From contig CAILAY010000123.1 of assembly GCA_903832285.1 (NCBI GenBank), positions 1 through 54,833 on the forward strand: 54,833 bases of DNA, given 5' to 3'. The translations under genes and the position numbers were made by a program. Positions 1 to 9,565 of this stretch are shown one piece after another. The DNA is from an uncultured beta proteobacterium (GTDB lineage: Bacteria > Pseudomonadota > Gammaproteobacteria > Burkholderiales > Burkholderiaceae_C). How positions within the stretch are numbered: the stretch's first letter is position 1; each line of letters opens with the position of its first letter. Below the pieces are notes generated by a model. That model worked only from the letters and a program-made list of their open reading frames with translations. It had not been told where the DNA came from and ran no database searches.

Positions 1-1
1 C

Positions 2-538
2 AAGCGGGAACTGTTGCACAACAACGACACCATCGAAATCGGAAAATACAAGATCAAGTATTTTCAGGATGCCACGAGCGAGGATTTTGAACGGACCCTT
101 GTGGTTCGGCCCGGTGCAAACCCCAACTTCGCACCTACGCGTGCAGCGACATTGAGTCCACCTCCAGTGGCACCCAGGTTGCCGGTCGAGACCGTGGAGC
201 CGGCCTCTCTGCCAAGTTCGACTCCTGATCACGTCGAGCCGTCCACCCTGTCTCCCTTCGACGGGGATGCGGCCATCCGGGTCATGTCCGGGGTCGCTGT
301 CGGTCGCCAGGTTCCATTGGTGAAAGTGGTCACCACAATTGGCAAGATCGGCGTTTCTGTGGCCTCCATCACCAAGCGCCGCAGCGGTTTCGTGGTGGCA
401 CATGTGGAAGGTTCAAGCCGACTCCGTATCAATGGCACACCCATCGGAGCGGAAGCTGTGCCCTTGCGTGACCAGGACATACTGGAACTCGCAGGTACAC
501 AAATGCAGTTCTTCCACCTGGAGGCCGTGGAGCGCTGA
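2..538 (+). CDS. FHA-domain protein, 5' end outside window
   Basis: The reading frame is open from the first codon of the window, so the gene begins upstream. The first residues (NNDTIEIGKYKIKYF) look like the last strands of one forkhead-associated domain. A proline-rich linker follows, then a second FHA-like unit over about the last 95 residues (VGRQVPLVKVVTTIGK, a core around RRSGFVVAH, then RINGTPIG and LRDQDILELAG). FHA domains bind phosphothreonine peptides, so a role in Ser/Thr kinase signalling is likely but not shown here. The second domain has no clear SRxH core and may be degenerate. A short cyclase-like remnant follows 40 bases downstream in the same direction; FHA and CHASE2 cyclase genes often sit together in this group. 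Confidence 0.72.
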   Translation, partial: KRELLHNNDTIEIGKYKIKYFQDATSEDFERTLVVRPGANPNFAPTRAATLSPPPVAPRLPVETVEPASLPSSTPDHVEPSTLSPFDGDAAIRVMSGVAVGRQVPLVKVVTTIGKIGVSVASITKRRSGFVVAHVEGSSRLRINGTPIGAEAVPLRDQDILELAGTQMQFFHLEAVER

Positions 539-577
539 TCCGCTACTTGCAGGCCCTTTGATGCACAGGACGCGCGG

Positions 578-787
578 GTGCAAATCCTGCGCAAACACTG
601 GCAGCGCATTGCGGTCTCGCTGGTTCCCCTGCCGCTTTTGTTGTTGCAGGCATTTGGCACACCGCGCGCGGCGTCCACGACATCCGCCGGTTGCACGCGG
701 GTCAGGAGTTCGAGTTGTGAGGGTCGCGCCCGATGTCATGACGATGAATCGCCAACCCCATTCATTACTGAGACGTGGTCGTCTTAG
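578..787 (+). pseudogene. Truncated N-terminus resembling a CHASE2 adenylate cyclase
   Basis: A GTG start at 578 gives MQILRKHWQRIAVSLVPLP followed by LLLLQAFGT, a basic stretch and one hydrophobic segment typical of the start of CHASE2-domain cyclases. After about 27 residues the frame loses family character, becomes rich in Ser, Arg and Cys, and stops at residue 69. The convergent DUF1631 gene begins only 10 bases later, so the CHASE2 sensor, other transmembrane segments and cyclase domain are absent. The simplest reading is a remnant left by a deletion. It could instead be an unrelated 69-residue membrane peptide. Identification rests on the N-terminal pattern and the neighbouring FHA gene only. 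Confidence 0.4.
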
Positions 788-796
788 GATCGGGAT

Positions 797-3103
797 CTAC
801 TGGATCAATCGCTCCGGATTGGCTTCCAGTTTGGCCAGCGCATCGCGAGTTGCGCGCACAGTCAGCGCTTCATCTTCCAGCGGCACCAGCAATCCGGCCT
901 GCAGATAAGCCGCCAGCCGCCCAGCCTGGATCAGATAGCTTGAGCCGTTCGGCGCGGCGAACAGATGCAGCTTCTGTTTGTCGCTGCGCCACGCGAATTG
1001 CACCCGACTGACCGCGCCATTGTGATCCAGGGTAAACCAGGTTCCCACGCTCAGCGCCGTGGCCCAATTGACCATGTCCGGTGTGGGCGGCGTACCCCCC
1101 TCTGCGACCACCACAAGCGACGAAGCGTCGATGCCCAACATCATCTCGATGCTCTCCGCATCCAGGGGCAGGTCACCCACTCCGTTGGGCGGAACCACAT
1201 CCTCAAGGCGAGCCAACTGCCGCGTCATGGACTCAATCAAGGCGTACGGAACGGCTTCGGCCTTGGACATGAATGCATCCGCGAGCGCATCGCTAATGAC
1301 CTTGATATGGGTTTCCTGCACTGCGTTTGACAGCCCCAGGACGTTCATCCCCTGCCGCAGATTCTGCAGCAGCACAGGCAGGTTCTGGATGACTCGGGTG
1401 CGGGCACTGCGGCTGGGTTTGGCGCTTGCCGACCAGACCAGATCAGTGGCCGCTCGCTTGTACATCTGAATCTGTTCGTCCTGCGGACTGTGCTTGACCG
1501 CGGCGACCGCCAACACGTCGGCCCACACCTTGAACAAGAACTGCCTGATCTCCTCGCGTACGGGTATGTCCTTGAGCATGTTGCGCATCTCGATCGTGTA
1601 CTTGATCGCCAGCGTTTCCTTTTGCTCCACCTGCTGCACCACGCTCACCACGCGCTGGGCCACGCCTTTTCCCGTCAGCAAGCGCGAAAGGAACTGCAGG
1701 AATTCGTCGTAGACCTTCTGGTACACCTGTCGCCCCGTCTCCGGAAACTGCTCAATCACCTGCACCAGCCGCTTGATTTCAGCCTCGAGTTCACTGCCGT
1801 TGATGGTTGCCACATCAAACCCCATCACGCATGAGCCAATGCGGTCGATCAGCAGGCGGGCCGGATGATTCAGGTTGTCAAAGAACTCGGAATCCTCCAG
1901 GGCGATTCGGAGCACGGGCATCTGCAACCGGGCCACCCACATTCGCACAGCGGTTGGAATCCGATCCTCCATCAAAATACTTTGGAACATCAGTGCCACG
2001 ACTTCGATCACTGCTCTTTCGCTGTCGGTATCGGCTGTCTTTTTCAGCACCGAGGTGCTTTCACGCAGATTGCCAACCACCTGATCCATGTCCATCGGCA
2101 TGGTCTGCACCAGATATTCGGTCGCTATCCATTCGGAATCGGCCGCCGCCGCGGGTTTGGGGGCGATGGCACGCGCCAGTGCGGGCGAACGTTGCAGCGA
2201 TGCGACCGGATCAAACCCCGCCACCCGGTGATGCAGCAGGTTCTTGAGTTGCCCGATGACGCCCTCAGCACGAATCAGCGCCAGATCAAGTGACGGTCCC
2301 ATTTGATGGTTTTGCACCACATGCTGCAGATCAGAACCCGAGACCCAGCCCGGGGTCACGCGGTTGCGGCCGTCGCCCATACTGTCGCGACCGTCACCCG
2401 AACTCTTGGTTACCGCAATATGCTCCGCGCCGGACGCCAGGCTCACCACGGTTCGATTGGTCATGCGCACCTGATGGAAGCCCCTGGGCAAGACACCGCG
2501 CTGCACCAGGAATTCGTTGCTTGCCCGGCATGCCATCACGAGCGCCTCCTCGAATGACGGTGCGGCGGCCCCCTGCACGATCAACCAACTGCCTTCGGGC
2601 ATGCCGACCGCCGACCATTGCTCCAGCATCATTGAGACCAGCACCTCGGGGCGCAACACATCGCGGCTGGCCAGATCAACGATGCCTTCAATCTCCTTCA
2701 TGCGCATGCGTAGCTGGTTGAAGTCCAGTGCGACGCCCTCCATGAGCAATTCGACAAAGCGCGAAACCACGATCTGACTCTCTACCACTTCCTGATCCTG
2801 TAGCTCGAGCTTGATCCGTTTCGCCTGCCCTGACTGCTGAGCCACAACGGGCTTGGCCAGATACTGCTGCCAGGCTTTGGTGGTGGCTTCGCGCCAGTTC
2901 TCGCCCTCAATCTGGAACTGGCTCCAGGCGTCACGGCGCAGTTGCATCTCGGCCGAGGTTCCGGACTGGCCCATGAGCGCGGTGAGGCAACTCTGGATCG
3001 TGCCGGTCACGCCAACCATGGCCCTGCACATTTCGAGGAGGTAGCGCTCGCGGGCCTCACGGCCCAGCTGTGCGGCCACCCTTTGAGCCTGTGCGTCCAC
3101 CAT
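797..3103 (-). CDS. DUF1631 family protein
   Basis: A 768-residue protein of the DUF1631 family, which is common in Burkholderiales and has no established function (some members were once mislabelled thymidine phosphorylase). Family marks include the segment around residues 110-150 (VESQIVVSRFVELLMEGVA then LRMRMKEIEG), a long helical middle region, and a C-terminal beta domain of about 90 residues (GTWFTLDHNGAVSRVQFAW, then AGRLAAYLQAGLL) that looks PilZ-like. If that likeness is real the protein could respond to c-di-GMP; this is inference. The frame is open upstream to 3148, but the ATG at 3103 (MVDAQAQRVAAQLG) is preferred because it lies outside secF, which ends at 3120. It reads in the same direction as secF and may be co-transcribed. 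Confidence 0.85.
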   Translation of the reverse strand: MVDAQAQRVAAQLGREARERYLLEMCRAMVGVTGTIQSCLTALMGQSGTSAEMQLRRDAWSQFQIEGENWREATTKAWQQYLAKPVVAQQSGQAKRIKLELQDQEVVESQIVVSRFVELLMEGVALDFNQLRMRMKEIEGIVDLASRDVLRPEVLVSMMLEQWSAVGMPEGSWLIVQGAAAPSFEEALVMACRASNEFLVQRGVLPRGFHQVRMTNRTVVSLASGAEHIAVTKSSGDGRDSMGDGRNRVTPGWVSGSDLQHVVQNHQMGPSLDLALIRAEGVIGQLKNLLHHRVAGFDPVASLQRSPALARAIAPKPAAAADSEWIATEYLVQTMPMDMDQVVGNLRESTSVLKKTADTDSERAVIEVVALMFQSILMEDRIPTAVRMWVARLQMPVLRIALEDSEFFDNLNHPARLLIDRIGSCVMGFDVATINGSELEAEIKRLVQVIEQFPETGRQVYQKVYDEFLQFLSRLLTGKGVAQRVVSVVQQVEQKETLAIKYTIEMRNMLKDIPVREEIRQFLFKVWADVLAVAAVKHSPQDEQIQMYKRAATDLVWSASAKPSRSARTRVIQNLPVLLQNLRQGMNVLGLSNAVQETHIKVISDALADAFMSKAEAVPYALIESMTRQLARLEDVVPPNGVGDLPLDAESIEMMLGIDASSLVVVAEGGTPPTPDMVNWATALSVGTWFTLDHNGAVSRVQFAWRSDKQKLHLFAAPNGSSYLIQAGRLAAYLQAGLLVPLEDEALTVRATRDALAKLEANPERLIQ

Positions 3104-3119
3104 ATGCGTCAGGCCCCCA

Positions 3120-4076
3120 TCAAACGGTGGCTCCGGCGTTGGGATCATCCGGGTCTTCGCTCTTCTTGGCGGGCCCGCCCTTCACCAGATCTTCGCGTTG
3201 AATGCCGAGCCACATGGCAATGGCCGCGGCGACGAATACCGAAGAATAAATGCCAAACAAGATGCCGATGGTCAACGCAAGTGCAAAGTAGTGCAGGGTC
3301 TCGCCGCCGAACAGCAACATCGATAACACCATCATCTGCGTGCAACCGTGGGTGATGATGGTGCGGCTGATGGTCGACGTGATGGCACTGTCGATGATCT
3401 GCACTGTACTCATCTTGCGGTAACGCCGGAAGTTCTCACGGATCCGGTCAAAGATCACGACCGATTCATTCACCGAATAGCCCAGCACCGCCAGCACCGC
3501 GGCCAGCACAGCAAGAGAAAAATCCCACTGAAAGAAGGCGAAGAATCCCAGGATGATGATGACGTCGTGCAAATTCGCGATGATTGCCGCCACGGCAAAC
3601 TTCCACTCGAAACGCATCGCCAGGTAAAGCATGATGCCGACCACCACAAAGGCCAGCGCCTTGAGGCCGTCGGTTGCCAATTCGTCGCCCACTTGGGGGC
3701 CGAAGTAGGCATTGCTTCTGAGTTCCGCGCTGGCGTCGGCAACCTTGAGCGCGACCATCAACTTGTCACTTTGTTGGGCTGAGCTCACACCCTTTTGTGC
3801 GGGCAGTCGAATCTGCACGTCCCGCGCCGAGCCGAAGGTCTGCACCTGCACGTCGTTGTAGCCCAGTGAGCCGATCACTTCGCGCACCCTGTTCACGTCA
3901 GCGGCCTGGGCGTAGCTGACCTGCATCAACGTGCCGCCCATGAATTCCACCGACAGGTTCAGCCCACGGCTGAACAGGAAGAACACCGCCAGCACGAATG
4001 TCGCCAATGACATCGCGTTGAAGAACAACGCGTGACGCATGAACGGAATGTCTTTGTGTATCTTGAAAAATTCCAT
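3120..4076 (-). CDS. secF: Protein translocase subunit SecF
   Basis: SecF, 318 residues, is an inner-membrane partner of SecD that uses the proton gradient to assist late steps of SecYEG export. One N-terminal membrane segment (residues about 18-36) precedes the short periplasmic domain, followed by five membrane segments. The family signature around SVNESVVIFDRIREN and the later TRTIITHG-type segment (here SRTIITHGCTQMMVLSM) are present. Length is normal. It lies 54 bases downstream of secD in the usual order yajC-secD-secF. The protein ends in a charged tail (KKSEDPDDPNAGATV). Confidence 0.97.
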   Translation of the reverse strand: MEFFKIHKDIPFMRHALFFNAMSLATFVLAVFFLFSRGLNLSVEFMGGTLMQVSYAQAADVNRVREVIGSLGYNDVQVQTFGSARDVQIRLPAQKGVSSAQQSDKLMVALKVADASAELRSNAYFGPQVGDELATDGLKALAFVVVGIMLYLAMRFEWKFAVAAIIANLHDVIIILGFFAFFQWDFSLAVLAAVLAVLGYSVNESVVIFDRIRENFRRYRKMSTVQIIDSAITSTISRTIITHGCTQMMVLSMLLFGGETLHYFALALTIGILFGIYSSVFVAAAIAMWLGIQREDLVKGGPAKKSEDPDDPNAGATV

Positions 4077-4129
4077 CTGCTTCTTTTGTAAGTTGCTTCT
4101 ATACCGTCATTCTGACAAGCCTGCCCGGC

Positions 4130-6013
4130 TTAGCCCGCCCGGTCCACCATGGCTTCCCCTGTGGGAGGCTGCCACACCGTGCCAATCGACACGGTCTTGA
4201 GTTTCTTCTGCCGTCCGTACCACAGGTTGACGATGCCACGCGAGAAAAATACGCCCGAGAACATGCTGGTCAGAATTCCCAGCACGTGCACCACGGCGAA
4301 ACCCCGCACCGGCCCGGAACCAAAAGTAAGCAGGGCCACGCCCGCAATCAGGGTCGTGACGTTGGAGTCCAGGATGGTGGCCCAGGCCCGCTCGTAGCCA
4401 GCGCTGATCGCCGCCTGTGCCGAGGCGCCGCTGCGCAGCTCTTCGCGCACCCGTTCGTTGATGAGCACGTTGGCGTCGATCGCCATCCCCAGCACCAGCG
4501 CCATCGCCGCCATGCCCGGCAGCGTCAGGGTAGCTTGCAGCATCGACAGCACCGCCACCAGAAGCAGCAGGTTCACCGCCAGCGCGACGCTGGAAAACAC
4601 GCCGAAGAGCATGTAGTAAACGCACATGAACACCGCCACAGCAACAAAGCCCCAAGTCACACTGTCAAAGCCCTTGGCAATATTTTCGGCACCCAGGCTG
4701 GGGCCAATGCTGCGCTCTTCGACCGTGGTCATGGGCGCAGCCAGCGAACCCGCACGCAGCAACAACGCCAGGTCATTTGCTTCTGTCACGGTCATGGCAC
4801 CCGATATCTGGAAGCGGTTGCCCAACTCGGCCCGAATGAACGGAGCAGTCAGGACCTCACCCTTGCCTCTTTCGAACAGCACGATGGCCATGCGTTTGTT
4901 CAGGTTTTCCCGGCTCACGTCGCGCATGACGCGACCGCTCTTCGCGTCCACCGTCAGGTCCACCTTGGGCTGCTGGTTCTGCGAATCAAAGCCTGGTTGG
5001 GCGTCTGTCAGATTGTCGCCCGCGAATATCACCAGTTTTTTCACGATGATGGGCCGCCCGTCGCGCTCCAGAAAACGCTCGCTGCCAAACGGTACCGCGC
5101 CTGCGCCGGTCAAACCCGCGGCGGCCTCGGTGGATTCATCCACCATGCGCACTTCCAGCGTCACGTTGCGACCCAGCAGTTCCTTGGCTTTGGCGATGTC
5201 CTGCACGCCGGGCAGTTCCACCACGATCCGATCCTGACCCTGCTGGCGGATGTTGGGTTCGTTCACGCCCAGTTCGTTGATGCGGTTGTGCAGGGTGGTG
5301 ATGTTCTGCTTGAGTGCCTGATCCTGCACGCGCCGCACCGCTTCGGGCTTGATCGTGGCCGTGAGCGTGATGTCGCTGCCGTCCTGAGCGGATACAACTT
5401 GCAAGTCGGTAAATTGCTCCAGCAGCACAGCCTTGGCGGCATCGGCACCGGCGATGTCGCGAAAGCGCATCTCTATGGTCTGGCCATTGCGACTGATGCC
5501 GCTGTGGCGTACGTTTTTCTCCCGCAAAGTGGAGCGAAGATCGCCTGAGAGCGATTCCACCTTCTTGGTCAAGGCTGCCGGCATGTCGACCTGAAGCATG
5601 AAGTGCACCCCGCCGCGCAGATCCAGACCCAGGTACATCGGCATGGCGCGCAGTTTGGTCAGCCAGCCGGGAGAACGCGAAAGCAGGTTCAGCGCCACGA
5701 CATACCCGGGGTTGGTCGCGTCCGGCACCAGCGCCTGCTGGATCGCTTCCTTGGCCTTGAGTTGGCTGTCGGTGGAGCCAAATCGCGCCTTCACCGAAGC
5801 GCCCTCAAGCGCCACCTGGTCGGCGTTGATGGCGGCAGCCTTGAGCGCCGACTGCACCTGCGCCAGGGTGCTGTCATCGATCTTGATGCTGGTCTTGATG
5901 GAAGACACCTGCACCGCAAAGTCTTCGCCAAAGAAATTCGGCAGGGTATACAAAGCCCCCACCAGCAAGGCGATCACGATGATCGCGTATTTCCAAACCG
6001 GATAGCGATTCAT
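4130..6013 (-). CDS. secD: Protein translocase subunit SecD
   Basis: SecD, 627 residues, works with SecF and YajC at the Sec translocon. An N-terminal membrane segment (YAIIVIALLVGALYTLPNFF) is followed by the large periplasmic P1 region containing GLDLRGGVHFML near residue 130 and the LPGVQD segment, then five membrane helices in the C-terminal part. The helix 4 motif is present as LGMAIDANVLINERVREEL, and the GYERAWATILDSNVTTLIAG segment is conserved. The length is usual for betaproteobacteria. The ATG at 6013 starts eight bases after the yajC stop, so the two genes are clearly in one operon. Confidence 0.97.
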   Translation of the reverse strand: MNRYPVWKYAIIVIALLVGALYTLPNFFGEDFAVQVSSIKTSIKIDDSTLAQVQSALKAAAINADQVALEGASVKARFGSTDSQLKAKEAIQQALVPDATNPGYVVALNLLSRSPGWLTKLRAMPMYLGLDLRGGVHFMLQVDMPAALTKKVESLSGDLRSTLREKNVRHSGISRNGQTIEMRFRDIAGADAAKAVLLEQFTDLQVVSAQDGSDITLTATIKPEAVRRVQDQALKQNITTLHNRINELGVNEPNIRQQGQDRIVVELPGVQDIAKAKELLGRNVTLEVRMVDESTEAAAGLTGAGAVPFGSERFLERDGRPIIVKKLVIFAGDNLTDAQPGFDSQNQQPKVDLTVDAKSGRVMRDVSRENLNKRMAIVLFERGKGEVLTAPFIRAELGNRFQISGAMTVTEANDLALLLRAGSLAAPMTTVEERSIGPSLGAENIAKGFDSVTWGFVAVAVFMCVYYMLFGVFSSVALAVNLLLLVAVLSMLQATLTLPGMAAMALVLGMAIDANVLINERVREELRSGASAQAAISAGYERAWATILDSNVTTLIAGVALLTFGSGPVRGFAVVHVLGILTSMFSGVFFSRGIVNLWYGRQKKLKTVSIGTVWQPPTGEAMVDRAG

Positions 6014-6021
6014 GGGCGTTC

Positions 6022-6351
6022 TTACTTGATCGTGCCCTTGGGCAACACCTGCACCACGGCCGAGCGCTGCATCTGCACTTCGACGCCAGCGGCCAATTCC
6101 AGGCCCAGATAGCCTTCACCCATCTTCGTGACCTTGCCGATCAAGCCGCCGGAGGTCACCACCTCGTCGCCCTTGGCCAGGGCTTCGATCATCGTCCGAT
6201 GTTCCTTTTGTTTTTTCATCTGGGGCCGGATCATCACGAAATAGAGCACAACAAACATCAGCACCAGCGGCAGCATGCCCATGATCGAGGATTGCATGTC
6301 GTTGCCCGCGGCGGCAGCGGGGGTTTGGGCAAAAGCAGAAGAAATCAGCAC
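6022..6351 (-). CDS. yajC: Sec translocase accessory subunit YajC
   Basis: YajC is a small single-pass inner-membrane protein that joins SecD and SecF. The protein has a short N-terminus (LISSAFAQTP), one membrane helix (MLPLVLMFVVLYFVMIRPQM) and the conserved cytoplasmic part with QKEHRTMIEALAKGDEVVT and GGLIGKV. A GTG at 6351 is chosen because GGAG lies six bases upstream and the resulting MLISSAFAQ matches other family starts. An upstream in-frame GTG at 6363 would add four residues. It is the first gene of the yajC-secD-secF run here; the tgt and queA genes that often precede it are not adjacent, because a divergent pilus locus begins about 250 bases away. Confidence 0.95.
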   Translation of the reverse strand: MLISSAFAQTPAAAAGNDMQSSIMGMLPLVLMFVVLYFVMIRPQMKKQKEHRTMIEALAKGDEVVTSGGLIGKVTKMGEGYLGLELAAGVEVQMQRSAVVQVLPKGTIK

Positions 6352-6505
6352 GGGTAACTCCACAAAAGGAACCGGTCACACGACCCCTGCGACGCAAGGG
6401 CTGCAACCGGATGTTCAGGGGTCCATTGTAAGCCGCCTGTCGTTCTCCTCCAGAACGCCGGACATGCCGTGCTGCGCCGCGAACAGGCTAATTTTATTTA
6501 TTATT

Positions 6506-6535
6506 TTGAACACATAAAGCCTGGAAAGGAATACC
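6506..6535 (+). promoter_or_regulatory. Possible sigma-70 promoter of the pilus locus
   Basis: The 266 bases between yajC and mshL contain a marked AT-rich tract at about 6490-6516. TTGAAC at 6506-6511 and AATACC at 6530-6535, 18 bases apart, could act as -35 and -10 boxes for the plus-strand pilus genes. The -10 match is poor, so this is a weak prediction based on position and the AT-rich tract. Confidence 0.25.
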
Positions 6536-6617
6536 ATTCGCCCCCTGGGCACCGGCAATGCCCGCCGGCCGTCCCCTTTGCATGAACTGTGGGACTTATC
6601 GAACAGGAGCAAAAGTC

Positions 6618-8519
6618 TTGAGTTCGTCCTGCGCGCAGCGTCCCGTTCCTGCCTCTCCTATCGGAAGGCTGGCCTTGGCCTCCATCCTGGCCCTGCTGCT
6701 GGAGGGATGCACGAGCCCGCCGTTACCTGTCGCCGGCACGCATCTGAATCCGAAACCTGAGGTCACCGGCGCGGTGCCGGCGTTTGCCGACGTACCCCCT
6801 TTGCCAGCGCCGCCCAGACCCAGGCCGCGCCAGGAGTTGTACAGCGTCGTGATGCAAAACATTGAAGTTCAGGAACTGCTGTTTGCCCTGGCAAGGGATG
6901 CCAAATTGAACGTGGACATCCATCCCGGCATTGCGGGCATCGTAACCATGAACGTTCGCGACCAGACCCTGTCCGAGATTCTGGAACGGGTCGCGCGGCA
7001 GGTCGATCTGCGCTACGAGATCAAGGGCAACAACCTGTCCATCCTGCCCGACTCGCCCTATCTTCTGCATTACCGCGTGGATTACCCCAACCTCAAACGC
7101 GACGCCAAAACCACCATCAGCACCTCCACCGACGTGGCCAGTACCGGTGGCGCGCCCGGCACAGCCCCGTCCGGGGCCGGGGCCAGTAACGGTTCAACAT
7201 CGTCCATTGAAAACTCGTCCAACAACCGCTTTTGGGAAACATTGATAGGCAACCTGAAGGACCTGCTGCGAGAAACCGACAAGGTCCTTCCAGATGGAAC
7301 GAGCGAGACCATCACCGAGCAAACCGGGACTCAGTCCACCACCGGCACCGGCGTGGCCCCAACCCCGGCCACGGATCATTTGGCGCGGCGTCCCACGAGC
7401 CATAAACCCGTCAGCGCCTCAGGCATTCTGGCGACGAGTCCGCGTCCGGCGGTGCTGGCCACAGGGGGGTCGACCGTCGTCAAACGCAACACATTCCGCG
7501 AAGCGGCCTACGTCATCGCCAGCCCTGAGACCGGCAACATCAGCGTTCGGGCCTCGCAGCTGCAGCACGAAAAAGTGCGCGAGTTTCTGGACCGCGTGCT
7601 GAGTTCGGCGCGGCGCCAGGTCCTGATCGAAGCCACCATCGTCGAGGTCGACCTGTCCAGCCATTATCAGCAAGGCATCAACTGGTCGCTGGTGCAGACA
7701 GCCGGTCGCGGCGCAGGCTCCGCTATCGCCCTGGCCCCCGCTGGACCCGGCACCGGATTGCAGACCGGTGGCCTGGTCAGTTCTCTTGCCAATCTGACGC
7801 TGAAACAGTTCGGTCTTCTGGGCGGCAACACCGACCTCAGCGCCATGCTCAGCCTGCTCGAATCCTTTGGCACATTGCGCGTGCTGTCGAGCCCGAAAAT
7901 ATCGGTACTCAACAACCAGAGCAGCGTGCTCAAGGTGGTGGACAACAAGGTGTACTTCACCCTGAATGTCACCCCCGCCACCTACTCCAATGGCGTGCTG
8001 ACCGCCGCCGCGACCTACAGCACCACCATCAATACCGTGCCCATCGGATTCCTGATGACCGTGGTGCCCCAGGTGAGCGAGTCCGACGAGGTCACGTTGA
8101 TCCTGCGCCCCACCATCAGTCGCATCACGGGCTACGCCACCGACCCGAATCCTGCACTGGCGCAATACAACATCGTGAACCGCATTCCCGAAGTGCAAAC
8201 CCGTGAAATGGAGTCCGTGTTGCGGGTTCAATCCGGCGACATCGCGGTACTCGGCGGACTCATGCAGGACACGCGCAACGACGGTTCCGACGAGGTGCCG
8301 GGACTGAACCGGATGCCCATCTTCGGCCATCTGTTCAAGTTCCGAAACGACGCCAGCCAGAAATCTGAACTGGTGATCTTCCTGCGCCCCACCGTACTGC
8401 ACGACGCCAGCCTGGCCGGCGACTTTCGGGACTTCCGATCTTCCCTGCCCGACGCCCAACGCGGCCTGCAGGCACGACCGGCGGCGCCAAACCCTGATGC
8501 GCCAGTGTTGCGAGAGTAG
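6618..8519 (+). CDS. mshL: MSHA-type pilus secretin MshL (lipoprotein)
   Basis: Outer-membrane secretin that forms the pore for a type IV-like pilus. A TTG start at 6618 has AGGAG eight bases upstream and gives a lipoprotein signal ending LALLLEGC, so the mature protein would be lipidated. N-terminal secretin subdomain features (VQELLFALARDAKLNVDIHPG, then SEILERVARQVDLRYEI) are followed by a low-complexity Gly/Ser/Thr linker at about residues 150-270. The C-terminal secretin domain (QVLIEATIVEVDLS, LSSPKISVLNNQSSVLKV, VVPQVSESDEVTLILRPTISR, DIAVLGGLMQDT) is complete. An in-frame ATG at 6558 exists but would bury the signal sequence. This is the first gene of a run in which most junctions overlap or nearly touch. 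Confidence 0.92.
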   Translation: MSSSCAQRPVPASPIGRLALASILALLLEGCTSPPLPVAGTHLNPKPEVTGAVPAFADVPPLPAPPRPRPRQELYSVVMQNIEVQELLFALARDAKLNVDIHPGIAGIVTMNVRDQTLSEILERVARQVDLRYEIKGNNLSILPDSPYLLHYRVDYPNLKRDAKTTISTSTDVASTGGAPGTAPSGAGASNGSTSSIENSSNNRFWETLIGNLKDLLRETDKVLPDGTSETITEQTGTQSTTGTGVAPTPATDHLARRPTSHKPVSASGILATSPRPAVLATGGSTVVKRNTFREAAYVIASPETGNISVRASQLQHEKVREFLDRVLSSARRQVLIEATIVEVDLSSHYQQGINWSLVQTAGRGAGSAIALAPAGPGTGLQTGGLVSSLANLTLKQFGLLGGNTDLSAMLSLLESFGTLRVLSSPKISVLNNQSSVLKVVDNKVYFTLNVTPATYSNGVLTAAATYSTTINTVPIGFLMTVVPQVSESDEVTLILRPTISRITGYATDPNPALAQYNIVNRIPEVQTREMESVLRVQSGDIAVLGGLMQDTRNDGSDEVPGLNRMPIFGHLFKFRNDASQKSELVIFLRPTVLHDASLAGDFRDFRSSLPDAQRGLQARPAAPNPDAPVLRE

Positions 8520-8521
8520 AG

Positions 8522-9565
8522 ATGAGTCCTATGCCCGGTATCTCGGAGCCCGCTGGCGCCAATCCGCAAGAGGCTGTCGCCACGTCAGCGCCCGCCCTGA
8601 CGCTGACGCCCTTGCCTCCCGAAAATCATGCTGTTGCCGAAGCATTGGCTGGCGGCGAACCCGCAGCAACCGCGCTCACTGCCGCAGGGCATCACCCGCG
8701 ATGGGTTTTGCCGGCGCTGGCGCTGGTGTTGAGCGCTGTGCTGATACCGCTGTCGCTGGAACGATGGGGCAAGAATCTTCTCGCTGCCACAGTGCCTGCG
8801 GTGCTGACCACGCCCTCCCTTTCCGTGAACCCCTTGTTCAACCAGGCCACAGTTGCAACGCCGGCCCTGACCCCGACTCCTCATCCACAAGTGCGCGAGT
8901 TGCGGTCCAACTTTGTGCCCAAGACGGCTTCCGCGATGCGGCCCGCCGCTGACGTCGTGCCACAGGGCGGGAACACCGAAGGACTCACATCCGCCTATGC
9001 CGCACTCGCGGCCGGGCGTATGGATGAGGCCGAACGCCTCTATGCCGAAGCGCTCACAGCCCTGGGTGAAGAGCCCGATGCGCTGCTGGGCTTGGCCTAC
9101 ATCGCGCATCGCCGAGATCGCCCCGAAGCCGCGCTGGCGTACTACCGGCGTGTGCTGCGCCAGGACCCCGACCAAGCCGCCGCCTTGGCAGGACTGCTGG
9201 CTCTGAACAAGGAACTGGATTTGGCGCAGGCTGCAAGCCGCGCGCACGACACTGCGACGCAGCACCCAGAATCTGCGGCCGCCCTGTCCGCGCTGGGCCG
9301 TATCCTGGGCAGGCAGGAGCGCTTTGCCGACGCTGCGCTGGCGTTTGCCCGCGCACAAGCCCTGGAACCGGTCGACCCGAACCATGCCTACAACCTGGCC
9401 GTGGCCCTGGATCGCCTGCGCCAATACGGTCGGGCGCAACACCATTACGCTCGCGCTCTGGCACTCGCCGAGCACGCCCAGGATGTGCAAGCCACAGGGT
9501 TCTCTCGCACCGAGGCTCGCCTGCGGTTGGAACAGTTGCGCCAGGCATTGGAACAAGTTCCGTGA
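8522..9565 (+). CDS. MshN-like TPR pilus biogenesis protein
   Basis: A 347-residue protein with a cytoplasmic N-terminus of about 55 residues, one membrane segment (WVLPALALVLSAVLIPL), a Pro/Thr-rich stretch, and a periplasmic C-terminal half made of tetratricopeptide repeats (for example AYAALAAGRMDEAERLYAEA and PEAALAYYRRVLRQDPDQAA). This matches MshN of MSHA loci, between mshL and mshE. It begins two bases after the mshL stop and its TGA overlaps the GTG start of the ATPase gene. The role is inferred to be a periplasmic scaffold for secretin or platform assembly. Confidence 0.8.
   Translation: MSPMPGISEPAGANPQEAVATSAPALTLTPLPPENHAVAEALAGGEPAATALTAAGHHPRWVLPALALVLSAVLIPLSLERWGKNLLAATVPAVLTTPSLSVNPLFNQATVATPALTPTPHPQVRELRSNFVPKTASAMRPAADVVPQGGNTEGLTSAYAALAAGRMDEAERLYAEALTALGEEPDALLGLAYIAHRRDRPEAALAYYRRVLRQDPDQAAALAGLLALNKELDLAQAASRAHDTATQHPESAAALSALGRILGRQERFADAALAFARAQALEPVDPNHAYNLAVALDRLRQYGRAQHHYARALALAEHAQDVQATGFSRTEARLRLEQLRQALEQVP

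Noticed and set aside
4286..5548. 420-codon open frame opposite secD
   Set aside because: It is antisense to an intact secD, has no known domain, and is explained by the GC-rich third codon positions of secD.
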